Source: Chryseobacterium camelliae (lineage in GTDB: Bacteria; Bacteroidota; Bacteroidia; Flavobacteriales; Weeksellaceae). Taken from it: 64,000 nucleotides of DNA. The position numbers were made by a program, and so were the translations under genes. The stretch spans positions 248,001 to 312,000 of the forward strand of contig NZ_JAUTAL010000001.1 of NCBI RefSeq assembly GCF_030818575.1, read 5' to 3'. Positions 8,813-19,000 of this stretch are shown piece by piece (positions within the stretch are counted from its first letter, which is position 1; each line of letters opens with the position of its first letter). Below the pieces are notes generated by a model. It was not told where the DNA came from. It did no database searches and worked only from the letters and a program-made list of their open reading frames with translations.

Positions 8813-10084
8813 GTGAACATTTTATTTAAAAAAGATACCTGGCAGGAAATTTATTATTCATTAAGGAATAATAAGCTCCGTACATTCCTTACTATGATTG
8901 GTGTGGGTTGGGGCATGTTCCTGTATGTTAGCCTGCTCGGTGCTGCAAAAGGGATGGAGAATGGTTTTGATAAACTGTTTTCGGGATTTGCCACAAACTC
9001 CATATTCCTGTGGGCACAGAATACTTCCATTCCTTATGACGGTTTTCCGAAAGGCCGGAAAGTAGACCTGCGGCTTCCGGATATGGAACTGCTGAAGAGA
9101 AAAATTCCTGAAATTGATTATATCTCTCCCCAAAATTCCAGGGGAAGTTTTACCGGAACGCCCGGAGAATCCATGTCTAAAAACGGGAAAAGTGCCACCT
9201 ATTCTTTAACGGGTGATTATCCTGTAGGAAACAAAATTTCAGAGAAGAAGCTTATTTTCGGAAGGTATATCAATGATGCTGATGTTTCAGAAAATAAAAA
9301 TGTGGCTGTGATAGGAGAAGAGGTCTATAAGAATTTTTTTGATGCCAAAAAGAAGGAAAATCCATTAGGCCAATCCATCAATATCAAAGGGATTTTCTTT
9401 AATGTGATCGGTGTTTTCAGGGTTAAGAAAGGGGGCGGCTTTGAAAATGACCAGACCGTATTTATTCCGCTTTCCACATACACGAAAATGTATAATGCCG
9501 CTGACAAAATAGATATGTTTGCCATTGTAAGCAAGCCTAACGCCGATGTAAATGAAGTGGAAGAACGGGTAAAACGTGAACTGAAGGCAAAAAATAAGGT
9601 GTCGCCCGATGATACCAACGCTTTCGGAAGTTTTAATCTGGGAAAAGAGTTTAAGAAACTGACCGGTTTCCTTTCCGGTATGCAGCTGCTGACGATCATC
9701 GTAGGAACACTGACCATTCTTGCCGGAGTAATCGCCATCTCCAATATCCTGCTTATCACGGTAAAGGAGAGAACCAAGGAAATAGGTATCCGCAGGGCAC
9801 TGGGAGCCAAGCCTGCCGAGGTAAGAAATCAGATCCTCCTGGAAAGTGTGGTTATCACATTGTCATCAGGCTTGCTGGGCTTTATTTCCGGGATTTTCGT
9901 TCTGATCATTTTAAATATAATGACCCAGAATCAGGACGAATTTCCTTTTTATAACCCAACCGTTAACTATACCAATGTTTTCGCAGCCATGGCGGTCATG
10001 GTAGTCTTAGGTTTGGTCATCGGGATGATTCCTGCTCAGCGGGCCGTAAAAATCAGGCCTATTGAGGCATTAAGAACAGAATAA
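8813..10084 (+). CDS. ABC transporter permease, MacB/FtsX type (second copy)
   Basis: 423-residue paralogue of the preceding permease, starting at a GTG (8813), with the same plan: one N-terminal membrane segment, a periplasmic MacB_PCD domain, then an FtsX domain. It repeats the coupling motif VKERTKEIGIRRALGAKP and the ending KIRPIEALRTE. Clear divergence between the two copies elsewhere suggests an old duplication and a heterodimeric transporter. It starts 25 bases after the first permease and is followed by the adaptor gene, so the four genes form one operon. Confidence 0.9.
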   Translation: MNILFKKDTWQEIYYSLRNNKLRTFLTMIGVGWGMFLYVSLLGAAKGMENGFDKLFSGFATNSIFLWAQNTSIPYDGFPKGRKVDLRLPDMELLKRKIPEIDYISPQNSRGSFTGTPGESMSKNGKSATYSLTGDYPVGNKISEKKLIFGRYINDADVSENKNVAVIGEEVYKNFFDAKKKENPLGQSINIKGIFFNVIGVFRVKKGGGFENDQTVFIPLSTYTKMYNAADKIDMFAIVSKPNADVNEVEERVKRELKAKNKVSPDDTNAFGSFNLGKEFKKLTGFLSGMQLLTIIVGTLTILAGVIAISNILLITVKERTKEIGIRRALGAKPAEVRNQILLESVVITLSSGLLGFISGIFVLIILNIMTQNQDEFPFYNPTVNYTNVFAAMAVMVVLGLVIGMIPAQRAVKIRPIEALRTE

Positions 10085-10122
10085 TAAAAATTAACCGCTT
10101 AATTAAAAAGTAAACTGTACAT

Positions 10123-11316
10123 ATGAAAAAGAAATTTACCTGGAAAAAAGCTGTTTATATATTGCTGGGAATTTTACTGGCAGTAGCATTAATTGCAGGG
10201 ATAAGTTATCTTGTAAAATCCAATTCCAAGCAGGCGGAAGCCTTCCTTACCCGTAAGCCGAGTATCCAGAATATGGAGGATAAAGTAATGGCCACCGGAA
10301 AGATTATCCCCAAGGAGGAAATCGAGATCAAACCGAATATTGCCGGTATCATTGATAAAATCCTGGTAGATGAAGGTGATAAGGTAACTGCAGGTCAGCT
10401 GATTGCAACGGTACGGATTGTTCCTAATATTGCTGAGGTAAACAGTGCCCAGCAGGATGTACAGACTGCCCAGATTCAGATCAGCAATGCAAAAATGAAT
10501 GTCAGCAATATGCAGAAGCAATTTTCCATGCAGCAGAAATTATATAGTCAGGGAGTTATTTCCCAGCAGGAATACCTGAACTCACAACAGCAGCTGTACT
10601 CTATGCAACAGGCCCTTAAAAATGCGAACCAGCAACTGGTAACAGCGCAGAAAAGGCTGCAGATTGCTAAAACAGGTGCTACACCTGAGCTGCAGGGGCT
10701 TGCCACAACCCAGATCCGTTCCAAGGCATCAGGGACCGTACTTGAAGTGCCGGTAAAAGTAGGTAGTCAGGTTATTGAAGCCAACTCTTTCAACGCCGGA
10801 ACCACGATATGCTCCATCGCTGATCTTAATTCATTGATCTTCCAGGGAGAAATTGATGAAGCCCAGGCCGGAAAGCTGAAACAGGGAATGCCGATGAAAA
10901 TTGTGATTGGTGCTTTGCAGAATAAAACTTTCCCGGGAAAACTCACGATGATCGCTCCTAAGGGTAAAGATAATAACGGAACCATTAAATTCCCGGTAGA
11001 AGGTGATGTGTATAATCCAAACAACGAATATATCCGGGCAGGATTTTCAGCTAACGGCGAAATTGTGCTGAAGTCCCGAAAAAATGCTCTTCTGCTGGAT
11101 GAATCCCTTATTCAGTATGAAAAGGTGAACGGAAAAGACAAACCTTTTGTGGAAGTGAAGCAGACGGACGGTAAATTCAGGAAAGCTTATGTAACTTTGG
11201 GAGCCAGTGACGGTATTAATGTTGAAATTCTTTCTGGACTGTCCAAAGATGATGAGGTGAAAGTATGGAACCCTTCAGATAAAGATAAGGAAGAGCTTAA
11301 GGAGAAGAAAAAATAA
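10123..11316 (+). CDS. Periplasmic adaptor (HlyD/MacA family) of the ABC exporter
   Basis: 397-residue membrane-fusion protein. A membrane anchor spans about 8-30. A lipoyl half (EIEIKPNIAGIIDKILVDEG) leads into a Gln-rich alpha-hairpin coiled coil (about 100-190, many QQ pairs) and a second lipoyl half (IRSKASGTVLEVPVKVGSQV), followed by beta-barrel and membrane-proximal domains. It should bridge the two permeases to an outer-membrane channel encoded elsewhere. The C-terminus is very Lys/Glu rich. Last gene of the operon, with a strong terminator 25 bases downstream. Confidence 0.9.
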   Translation: MKKKFTWKKAVYILLGILLAVALIAGISYLVKSNSKQAEAFLTRKPSIQNMEDKVMATGKIIPKEEIEIKPNIAGIIDKILVDEGDKVTAGQLIATVRIVPNIAEVNSAQQDVQTAQIQISNAKMNVSNMQKQFSMQQKLYSQGVISQQEYLNSQQQLYSMQQALKNANQQLVTAQKRLQIAKTGATPELQGLATTQIRSKASGTVLEVPVKVGSQVIEANSFNAGTTICSIADLNSLIFQGEIDEAQAGKLKQGMPMKIVIGALQNKTFPGKLTMIAPKGKDNNGTIKFPVEGDVYNPNNEYIRAGFSANGEIVLKSRKNALLLDESLIQYEKVNGKDKPFVEVKQTDGKFRKAYVTLGASDGINVEILSGLSKDDEVKVWNPSDKDKEELKEKKK

Positions 11317-11341
11317 TAAACGACTCTATACATTCAGATTG

Positions 11342-11372
11342 GTCCCGGAACAGATGTTCCGGGACTTTTTTT
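11342..11372 (+). terminator. Terminator of the MacAB-like operon
   Basis: GTCCCGGAAC and GTTCCGGGAC form a perfect 10-bp, GC-rich stem with a 4-base loop, followed by seven T. Confidence 0.9.
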
Positions 11373-11450
11373 CCATCTTGCCGAATGTTTAATAAGCATG
11401 TAATAAATGGGCGGATCAAAATGTCTTATCTTTAATTTAAATGACACAAT

Positions 11451-12980
11451 ATGAAAAAAGATTACTGGATTCTTTTTGTTTTTATCATCGCAAAGTTTGT
11501 CCTTCAATATGAATTGATCAGTCCTGAATATGAGCTCCACAGAGACGAATACCTGCATCTGGACCAGGCCAATCATCTTGCCTGGGGATATCTGTCTGTT
11601 CCTCCCGTAAATTCGTGGTTAGCCTGGATCATCAAGATGCTGGGAAATTCCGTATTTTGGGTTAAATTTTTTCCTGCTCTTTTCGGTGCAATGACGATTG
11701 TCCTTATCTGGAAGACCGTTGAAGAACTGAATGGAAACCTGTTTGCAAAAGTGCTGGCCTCTGTAGGGATTTTATTTTCTCTCCTGCTCCGGGTGAATAT
11801 GCTGTTTCAACCAACATCATTAGAGATATTTCTATGGCTCTTCCTGTATTATGCCCTGATAAAATATATCAATTCTGAAAAAGTAAAATGGCTGTATATT
11901 GCCGCCGTGGTTTTTGGGATAGGAATATTAAATAAATACAATATTGCCTTTTCAGTACTGGGATTAATCCCGGCACTCCTGTTAACGGAGCAAAGGAAGA
12001 TCTTTATGGAGCGCCATGTGTATTTAGCATCACTATTGGTTTTAATCATTGTCTTTCCTAATCTAATCTGGCAGTACCGGAATGATTTTCCGGTTATTCA
12101 CCATATGAAAGAACTTTCTGAACGCCAGCTGGTACACGTAAGCAGGATAGATTTTATAAACTCTCAGGCTCTGTTTTTTATTGGGAGTATTTTTGTGATT
12201 ATTGCAGGTTTAGGAGCATTATTAGGGTACAGGCCTTTTAAAAAATTCAGGGTTTTCTTCTGGAGCTACATTATTACGATACTCATTTATTTATTTTTCA
12301 AGGCAAAAGACTATTATGCCATAGGATTGTATCCTGTATATATTGCTTTTGGCGCTGTTTTTCTCAGTCACCTATTTAAGAGAGGCTGGGCCAGATTTCT
12401 AAAGCCTGTCAGCATACTGATTCCTTTACTGGTTTTTATTCCTATATCTAACATAGCTTTTCCTGATAAAAGTCCCGAATACATCGTATCTCATCAGGAT
12501 AAATACATAAAGTATGGATTGCTTCGCTGGGAAGATGGAAAGGAGCATTCTTTGCCTCAGGATTTTGCCGATATGCAGGGCTGGAAAGAACTTGCGAGAA
12601 AGGTTGATCAGGAATATTCAAGCCTTTCAAAAACCGGGAGAACGATAGTGCTATGTGATAATTACGGAGAGGCAGGGGCTATTAATTATTATACGGAAAA
12701 AGGGATTAAAGCGGTGTCATTCAATGCGGACTACATCAATTGGTTTGACCTCAGTAAAGCATTTAAAAATGTAATCAGAGTTAAAGAAAAGCCGGAACAT
12801 GAACTTGAAGAAACAGGGCCTTATTTTGAACATTCACGTATTGTCGGCACTGTTGAGAATCCTTTTGCAAGAGAGATAGGAACTGTGATTTTCAGTTTCG
12901 GAAATGCAAAAATAGATGTTCGTAAAAGAATTCAGGATGAAATTGATGAAATTAAAAGCACCTGGCAAACAAACTTCTGA
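11451..12980 (+). CDS. Membrane glycosyltransferase, GT39/ArnT-like (PMT_2)
   Basis: 509-residue integral membrane protein of the ArnT/PMT superfamily, which transfers sugars from polyprenyl-phosphate donors to lipid A or proteins on the periplasmic side. The first periplasmic loop carries HRDEYLHLDQ (about 30-39), matching the catalytic acidic motif of GT-C enzymes. About nine or ten membrane segments extend to about residue 335, followed by a soluble periplasmic C-terminal domain. It stands alone between terminated units, so the acceptor cannot be inferred. It could modify lipid A or glycoproteins. Confidence 0.82.
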   Translation: MKKDYWILFVFIIAKFVLQYELISPEYELHRDEYLHLDQANHLAWGYLSVPPVNSWLAWIIKMLGNSVFWVKFFPALFGAMTIVLIWKTVEELNGNLFAKVLASVGILFSLLLRVNMLFQPTSLEIFLWLFLYYALIKYINSEKVKWLYIAAVVFGIGILNKYNIAFSVLGLIPALLLTEQRKIFMERHVYLASLLVLIIVFPNLIWQYRNDFPVIHHMKELSERQLVHVSRIDFINSQALFFIGSIFVIIAGLGALLGYRPFKKFRVFFWSYIITILIYLFFKAKDYYAIGLYPVYIAFGAVFLSHLFKRGWARFLKPVSILIPLLVFIPISNIAFPDKSPEYIVSHQDKYIKYGLLRWEDGKEHSLPQDFADMQGWKELARKVDQEYSSLSKTGRTIVLCDNYGEAGAINYYTEKGIKAVSFNADYINWFDLSKAFKNVIRVKEKPEHELEETGPYFEHSRIVGTVENPFAREIGTVIFSFGNAKIDVRKRIQDEIDEIKSTWQTNF

Positions 12981-13155
12981 GTAGACAGATGACTAAATCC
13001 GAAAGTAGGTTAAGAAGGAATGATGTGTATCATTATGAATGCAGTTAAATATCCATAACAAAAGTAGTCTTTGTCTTGGCGTCAAATAAGATTATACTGA
13101 TAAAGGAATAGGTTTTGCCGTTATGGTAAATCATTCACTTATTTAATTGATCATT

Positions 13156-14061
13156 ATGGAAGATAAAGACTTTGATGTCATCATTATAGGAGGAAGCTAC
13201 GCCGGACTCTCCGCAGGGATGGCGCTCGGAAGATCATTGAGAAATACTTTGATCATTGATGACGGCAAACCGTGTAATATTCAGACTCCGCAGTCCCATA
13301 ACTTTCTGACTCATGACGGAAGCACACCCGCAGAAATCAGTTCCATTGCTAAAGAGCAGGTATTGAAATACGGAACGGTACAGTTCAAGGACGGGCTGGT
13401 TACCGGAATTGTAAAAGATTCGGGAAGATTTGAAGTAGAAACTAAGCACGGAGAGAAGTTTGGTGCCAGAAAAATAATCCTGGCAACAGGTATAAAGGAT
13501 ATTAAGCCGGATATCCCCGGGTTTGAAGAATGCTGGGGGATTTCAGTCCTGCATTGTCCGTATTGCCATGGCTACGAAGTAAGGGATGAGGTTACCGGAG
13601 TCTTGGCCACGGGAGATGTCGCTTATGAATTTACAAGGATGATTCACCATTGGACAAAAAAACTAACCCTGTTTACCGACGGACCTTCTGAGATGAGTGC
13701 GGAACAGCAGCAGAAATTCAAGGAGAAAAACATAACGATTGTTGAAGACAGGATTAAAGAAATCCACCATGAAAACGGCTACATTCAGGAGCTGATTTTT
13801 AAAAATGGGAAAAGAAAACCCTTAAAAGCCCTGTATGCCCAAATCAATATTGAACAGAACCTGGACGTTTCAGGAATTATCGCCTGTGAATTGGCAGAAC
13901 ACGGGGTGGTGAAGATAGACTCTGCCCATAAAACCAGTGTTGAGGGTATTTTTGCATGTGGAGACAGTGTTACGCTGATGAGATCGGTAGCTACGGCTGT
14001 TGCCCATGGGAATATGACCGGAGCCATCGTTAATAAAGAACTCATTGAAGAAGATTTTTAA
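13156..14061 (+). CDS. NAD(P)/FAD-dependent oxidoreductase, thioredoxin-reductase-like
   Basis: 301-residue flavoprotein from the ATG at 13156; a TTG nine bases earlier is also in frame. An FAD-binding GGSYAG lies at 12-17, ATG near 110, and a C-terminal FAD motif GIFACGDS. The redox pair is CPYCHGYE with Cys134 and Cys137, not the CATC of canonical TrxB. The expected NADPH-binding GxGxxA is degenerate (GVLATGDVAYEF). Both traits resemble the TrxR-like branch that includes dithiol oxidases such as GliT and DepH more than true thioredoxin reductase. It stands alone upstream of glyA. A disulfide-forming or disulfide-reducing role is likely, substrate unknown. Confidence 0.85.
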   Translation: MEDKDFDVIIIGGSYAGLSAGMALGRSLRNTLIIDDGKPCNIQTPQSHNFLTHDGSTPAEISSIAKEQVLKYGTVQFKDGLVTGIVKDSGRFEVETKHGEKFGARKIILATGIKDIKPDIPGFEECWGISVLHCPYCHGYEVRDEVTGVLATGDVAYEFTRMIHHWTKKLTLFTDGPSEMSAEQQQKFKEKNITIVEDRIKEIHHENGYIQELIFKNGKRKPLKALYAQINIEQNLDVSGIIACELAEHGVVKIDSAHKTSVEGIFACGDSVTLMRSVATAVAHGNMTGAIVNKELIEEDF

Positions 14062-14130
14062 CCAACAAATATTTGGAAATTAACGCTAAAAATCATCTTT
14101 AATGATGCTGAAAGCTTACCGGAAAATCCG

Positions 14131-14138
14131 TACATTTG
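14131..14138 (+). promoter_or_regulatory. Putative -7 element for glyA
   Basis: TACATTTG matches TAnnTTTG 28 bases before the glyA ATG. No clear TTG lies at the expected -33 distance, so support is the -7 motif only. Confidence 0.4.
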
Positions 14139-14165
14139 GGGTGAAAAATTCAAAATAAAAAGTAA

Positions 14166-15431
14166 ATGGACATTATTTTTGACCTGATTGAAAAGGAAAG
14201 ACAAAGACAAACCCACGGATTGGAACTGATTGCCTCAGAAAACTTCGTTTCTGAAAATGTGATGAAGGCAGTGGGCAGCGTACTAACCAACAAATATGCT
14301 GAAGGATATCCCGGAAAGAGATATTACGGAGGATGTGAAGTAGTAGATGAGGTCGAAACATTAGCCATTAACAGAGCAAAAGAACTATTCGGGATCGAGT
14401 ATGCCAATGTACAGCCCCATTCCGGATCCCAGGCCAATGCTGCCATTTATCTTGCGGTATTAAAGCCAGGCGATAAAATAATGGGGATGGACCTTTCTAT
14501 GGGAGGACACCTTACCCACGGTTCAGCAGTGAATTTTTCAGGTATTCAGTACGATGTGGTTTCTTATGGTGTAAACAGAGAAACAGGTCTCATTGATTAT
14601 GATCAGATGAGAGAAATAGCACTCAGGGAAAAACCGAAAATGCTGATCGCAGGATTCTCAGCTTATTCCAGAGATTTGGATTATGCCAAATTCAGAGAAG
14701 TTGCAGATGAAATTGGCGCCACTTTATGGGCAGATATTGCCCATCCTGCAGGTCTCGTTGCAAAAGGATTGCTCAACTCTCCATTTGAGCACTGCCATGT
14801 AGTTACTACTACTACTCATAAAACACTTAGAGGTCCAAGAGGGGGAATGATCATGATGGGGAAAGATTTTGAAAACACTTATGGGCACAAAACACCTAAA
14901 GGGGAGATCAAAATGATGAGCCAGGTACTTGACGGTTCAGTATTTCCCGGAATTCAGGGTGGTCCTCTGGAACACGTAATTGCAGGTAAAGCTGTCGCTT
15001 TCGGTGAAGCTCTGGATGCTCAGTTTGCCACTTATGCACAGCAGGTAAAAGATAATGCTCAGGCATTGTCAAAAGCCATGATTGACAGAGGATTCGATAT
15101 TGTAAGCGGAGGAACAGACAATCACCTGATGCTTGTGGATCTAAGAAATAAAGGCGTAAACGGTAAAGAAACTGAAAAGGCACTTGTTCAGGCAGACATT
15201 ACCTGCAACAAGAATATGGTTCCTTTCGATGATAAATCTCCTTTCACCACATCAGGAATCAGACTGGGGACAGCAGCTATTACTACCCGAGGTCTTAAAG
15301 AAAAAGATATGGATACCATTGCAGAAGTGATTTCGGAGGTTGTGGATAACATCAAAAATGAAGAAGTTCTTTCTTTAGTAAGAAAAAAAGTGAACGAATT
15401 GATGGCAGACAAGGCTTTATTCAACTACTAA
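14166..15431 (+). CDS. glyA: Serine hydroxymethyltransferase
   Basis: Cytosolic PLP enzyme that converts serine plus tetrahydrofolate to glycine plus 5,10-methylene-tetrahydrofolate, feeding one-carbon metabolism. At 421 aa it is the normal bacterial length. The PLP Schiff-base lysine is Lys219 in [14 protein letters not shown], and DIAHPAGL (Asp190, His193) supplies cofactor contacts. The N-terminal LIASENFVS and [10 protein letters not shown] segments are family hallmarks. It is closed by its own hairpin terminator, which overlaps what would otherwise look like the start of recX. Confidence 0.97.
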   Translation: MDIIFDLIEKERQRQTHGLELIASENFVSENVMKAVGSVLTNKYAEGYPGKRYYGGCEVVDEVETLAINRAKELFGIEYANVQPHSGSQANAAIYLAVLKPGDKIMGMDLSMGGHLTHGSAVNFSGIQYDVVSYGVNRETGLIDYDQMREIALREKPKMLIAGFSAYSRDLDYAKFREVADEIGATLWADIAHPAGLVAKGLLNSPFEHCHVVTTTTHKTLRGPRGGMIMMGKDFENTYGHKTPKGEIKMMSQVLDGSVFPGIQGGPLEHVIAGKAVAFGEALDAQFATYAQQVKDNAQALSKAMIDRGFDIVSGGTDNHLMLVDLRNKGVNGKETEKALVQADITCNKNMVPFDDKSPFTTSGIRLGTAAITTRGLKEKDMDTIAEVISEVVDNIKNEEVLSLVRKKVNELMADKALFNY

Positions 15432-15461
15432 AAGAAAAATTATTAATTTTAAAATATCGGA

Positions 15462-15489
15462 GAATGGGCATTTTGTCCATTCTTTTTTT
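15462..15489 (+). terminator. Terminator between glyA and recX
   Basis: GAATGGGCA at 15462-15470 pairs with TGTCCATTC at 15474-15482 (one G-T wobble, 3-base loop) and is followed by seven T. It argues against the in-frame ATG at 15464 as the recX start. Confidence 0.8.
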
Positions 15490-15493
15490 ATCT

Positions 15494-15955
15494 ATGGAAA
15501 AGAAGTCTTTTACTTATGAAGAAATAAAACAGAAACTGGTCAACTACTGCGTGTATCAGGACCGTTGCCATGCTGAAGTAGAGCAGAAGATGCGGGAATT
15601 TTTACTTATTGATGAAGCAAAAGAGGAAATCATGCTTTACCTCCTGAAAGAAAACTATCTTAATGAAGAAAGGTTTACAAGAAGCTACATCAGGGGAAAG
15701 TTTTACATCAAACACTGGGGCAGAAACAAAATAAGGATGAACCTCAAACAGAAACAAGTACCTGAAAAACTGATTAATAAGTGTTTTGATGAGATTGATG
15801 ATGAGGATTATAGAGTAGCGATCAAGAAAATGTATGATAATTATTATGCTAAGCATATAGATTTAAATGAATACCAAAGAAAAATTAAAACGATAAAACA
15901 TATCATAGGAAAGGGATTTGAGTATGATGCTATTATAAATTCTATAGAAGAATAA
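15494..15955 (+). CDS. recX: RecX family regulatory protein
   Basis: Modulator of RecA filament activity, 153 aa from the ATG at 15494 (MEKKSFTYEE). An earlier in-frame ATG at 15464 lies inside the glyA terminator hairpin and would add ten hydrophobic residues, so I reject it. The three-helix RecX repeats are visible: YCVYQDRCHAEVEQKMREF, then LLKENYLNEERFTRSYIRGKF (the NEERF pattern is typical), then WGRNKIRMNLKQKQVPEKLI. Small and basic as expected. No RecA gene is near. Confidence 0.85.
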   Translation: MEKKSFTYEEIKQKLVNYCVYQDRCHAEVEQKMREFLLIDEAKEEIMLYLLKENYLNEERFTRSYIRGKFYIKHWGRNKIRMNLKQKQVPEKLINKCFDEIDDEDYRVAIKKMYDNYYAKHIDLNEYQRKIKTIKHIIGKGFEYDAIINSIEE

Positions 15956-16052
15956 AATTATTATTATTATGTATTGAATAATAAATAGCTCAAGTTGGTA
16001 TAATTAACAGAATCGTAATTTCATTAACAGGCAATTAGATTCAAAAAAAGAA

Positions 16053-16060
16053 TATTTTTG
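16053..16060 (+). promoter_or_regulatory. Putative -7 element for the T9SS cargo gene
   Basis: TATTTTTG matches TAnnTTTG, placing a start site about a dozen bases before the ATG at 16080. The -33 element is not evident. Confidence 0.35.
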
Positions 16061-16079
16061 CCTTGAAATACATACGATT

Positions 16080-19000
16080 ATGCAACTAAAACTATTCTAT
16101 TTGAGGAAGATACTGTTTGTATCTTTGATGCTGCTCTCGCTATGGAGCTGGGGGCAGGCTACATTACCATTTACATACGATGGCGGAAGGTCAGGCCTTC
16201 CTACAGGTCTTTCGCAGACCGGGTTAGGTACAGATTACAACAATTCTCCTAAAATGAAATTTGATGATTCTGGAGATTTTGTAGTATTGAATTTTACAGG
16301 TGCAGGATCTACTTTAAGTTACAAAATTTCAAATAATGGAATATCCGGAAATTTTAAATTCCAGATCTTACAGTCTGCTGACGGAACTAATTACACTTCA
16401 ATAAGAGATATTACTACTTTATCTTCCGGTAGTACTATCTTTACAGATAATGTAAGTTCCTCAGCGAAATACATAAAATGGGTTTACACCACTAAAGCAA
16501 CTGGTAATATTGGCCTAGGAGCAATAAACTTATCCGCTCAGGCAAGTGATCCTAATCTATCAATTTCAGGAACAGCATCTAACGGTTCTGTTTGCCCTAA
16601 CACAGCTGCTTCAGCGGTTACCTACACAATTACAAATAATGGAACTATAGATGCTACAGGTATAAATATAGCATCCAGTGATTCTCAATTTGTCGTTTCT
16701 GGCCTTTCAGCTACAACTGTAACTGCAAATGGTGGCACTGCTACTTTTAATGTAATATTTACGCCTACAGCTTCCGGATCCAAATCTTCGACATTGACCG
16801 TTAGCAGTTCGACATCAGGAAGTAATAGTCCAACCTACACCATCTCCGGTACAGGAACTGCATCAGTGTCTGCTCTGGTCTCTACAAATGCAGCAACATC
16901 ATTATCATATAATGAAGCTGTAATGAACGGTAATGTTACAACTGTTGGGGCTTGCCCTGCTTCTTCAGAAAAAGGATTTGTATATGGCACTACTTCTGGA
17001 ACCTACGGCTCGCCAATTCCAGTAGGATCTACCGTATCTACCGGTTCTTATAACTATAATCTGACATCTTTATCACAAGGAACTACCTATTATTATAAAG
17101 CATATGTAAAAGATACCAATGGTAATTATGTATATGGTTCTGAGCGTAGTTTTACAACATTGGTTCCGGCTTCGCAGATTGCTTTTGTAAATATGCCAAC
17201 TTCAGGATATACAACTGTAAGTTTGCCTGCATTCTCTATTGAAGCCCGTACACCTTCCAATACGGTAGATACTTCATATTCTGGTACCGTATCTCTTTCT
17301 AAAACAAGTGGTTCAGGAGTTATGTCAGGAACATTGTCAAATATATCTTTCGTTAACGGTATTGCAAATTTTAATGATGTGAAATTTGATACGGCAGATA
17401 CTTATGTTATTTCGGCAACTGCTGGTAACTTACCAACTGTAGCATCAGGAAACATTGTCATAACAACAGGAGATATCTATCAGAAAATTACATCTATTAC
17501 AGATTTGACAGATGGAGATTATATAATAGCTGATGCAAATGATGCTGTAATAGCCACAAATGTTGTAACCAATGGTACATATGCTACTACTGCTGTAACC
17601 GTAAATAATAATGCAATTGTAAATACCAACACAAATACAGTTTGGCATATAACTAACTTAGGTTCAAACTACAGTATACAAAATGTGAATAATACTAAAT
17701 ATCTTGCTTACAGTGGTAGTTCAACAAATTTAGCTGCAGGTAATAGTGTGTCAGATAACTCCCAAAAATGGATCATCACATACAATACGGATCACTTTAC
17801 CGTTGCCAGTGTCCAGGATAACTCAAGGATTCTAAAATACAATTCAGCATTATCAACGCCAGGATTTAAAGCCTATACGTCAGCGACTACAGCACCTGAA
17901 GTAAGTCTTTATAAAAAGATTACAACGACTACTTGGAGCTCTGCAAATGGAAGCGGATCATGGTCGAACGGATCTCCTTCTGCAGGTACAGATGCAATCA
18001 TAACAAATAATTACTCTACTTCATCAAATCCAGCATTTACTGCAAGGAATATTACGATTAAAAATGGAGGTGTTCTCGAAATTACTTCAGGAAATACAAT
18101 TAATGCCGTAGATGTAACAATTGAGAACGGAGGAAATCTTATACAAAGAGATGGCTCCACATTGAACAATACGGGAACCTTTAATGTTTTAAAAACAGGA
18201 GCAAGTGCCCTAAATAAATATGCTTTCTGGTCTTCGCCGGTAGTATCTCAGAACCTGTCAAACATTTACGGATCTACTACACCTGCATTTATTACGGAAT
18301 ACGATACTGCAACAGACTATTTCGTTAATGCAAGCTCAACGGCTGCAGTGACAGGTAAAGCGTATTCCATTAAGACTCCATCTGCTAATGCATCATTGAC
18401 ATTCTCAGGTACGCCTGTAAATGGGAATCAGACATTTACATTGTCTACTGCAGGGAATGGATTTAATTTGATTGGCAATCCATATGCTTCAAATCTTGAT
18501 CTTAATGCATTTTACACCGCAAATTCCGGTAAAATATCCAATACATTTTATTTCTGGGATAATACAAGCAATTCTGTTACGACGCAAAGTGGATCGACCA
18601 CAACAAATGTAGGATATGCTGCATACAACCCTGCGTCTCAGGCCTGGGTTCCGGCACCGAATATCACTAGTGTTCCTGCAGGGAATACAGCAAGCATTGG
18701 TCAGGGCTTTATTGTAAAAGCTACCAATACTGCCGATACATCATTGAATTTTACGAATGACATGAGGGTGGCAAACCAGGGTGCCTACTTTAACAAATCC
18801 ACGGTTAATGCCGCAGAAGGAAAATTCTGGCTTCAGCTGACTTCTTCATATGGTACTAGCAATACGGTTGTGGTTGCTTACCTTTCCCAGGCTTCTAATA
18901 CATACGATCAGTATGATTCTAAAGCAATCGCTTCAGGGTCGGATGCATTTTACACATTAGCAGATGCACAGAATCTGATCATTCAGGGTAGGGGCAACTT

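Noticed and set aside
17445..17648. Minus-strand cysteine-rich small open frame inside the T9SS cargo gene
   Set aside because: The Cys/Ile/Tyr richness is the complement of Thr/Asn/Val-rich coding sequence; no start signal or homology is visible.
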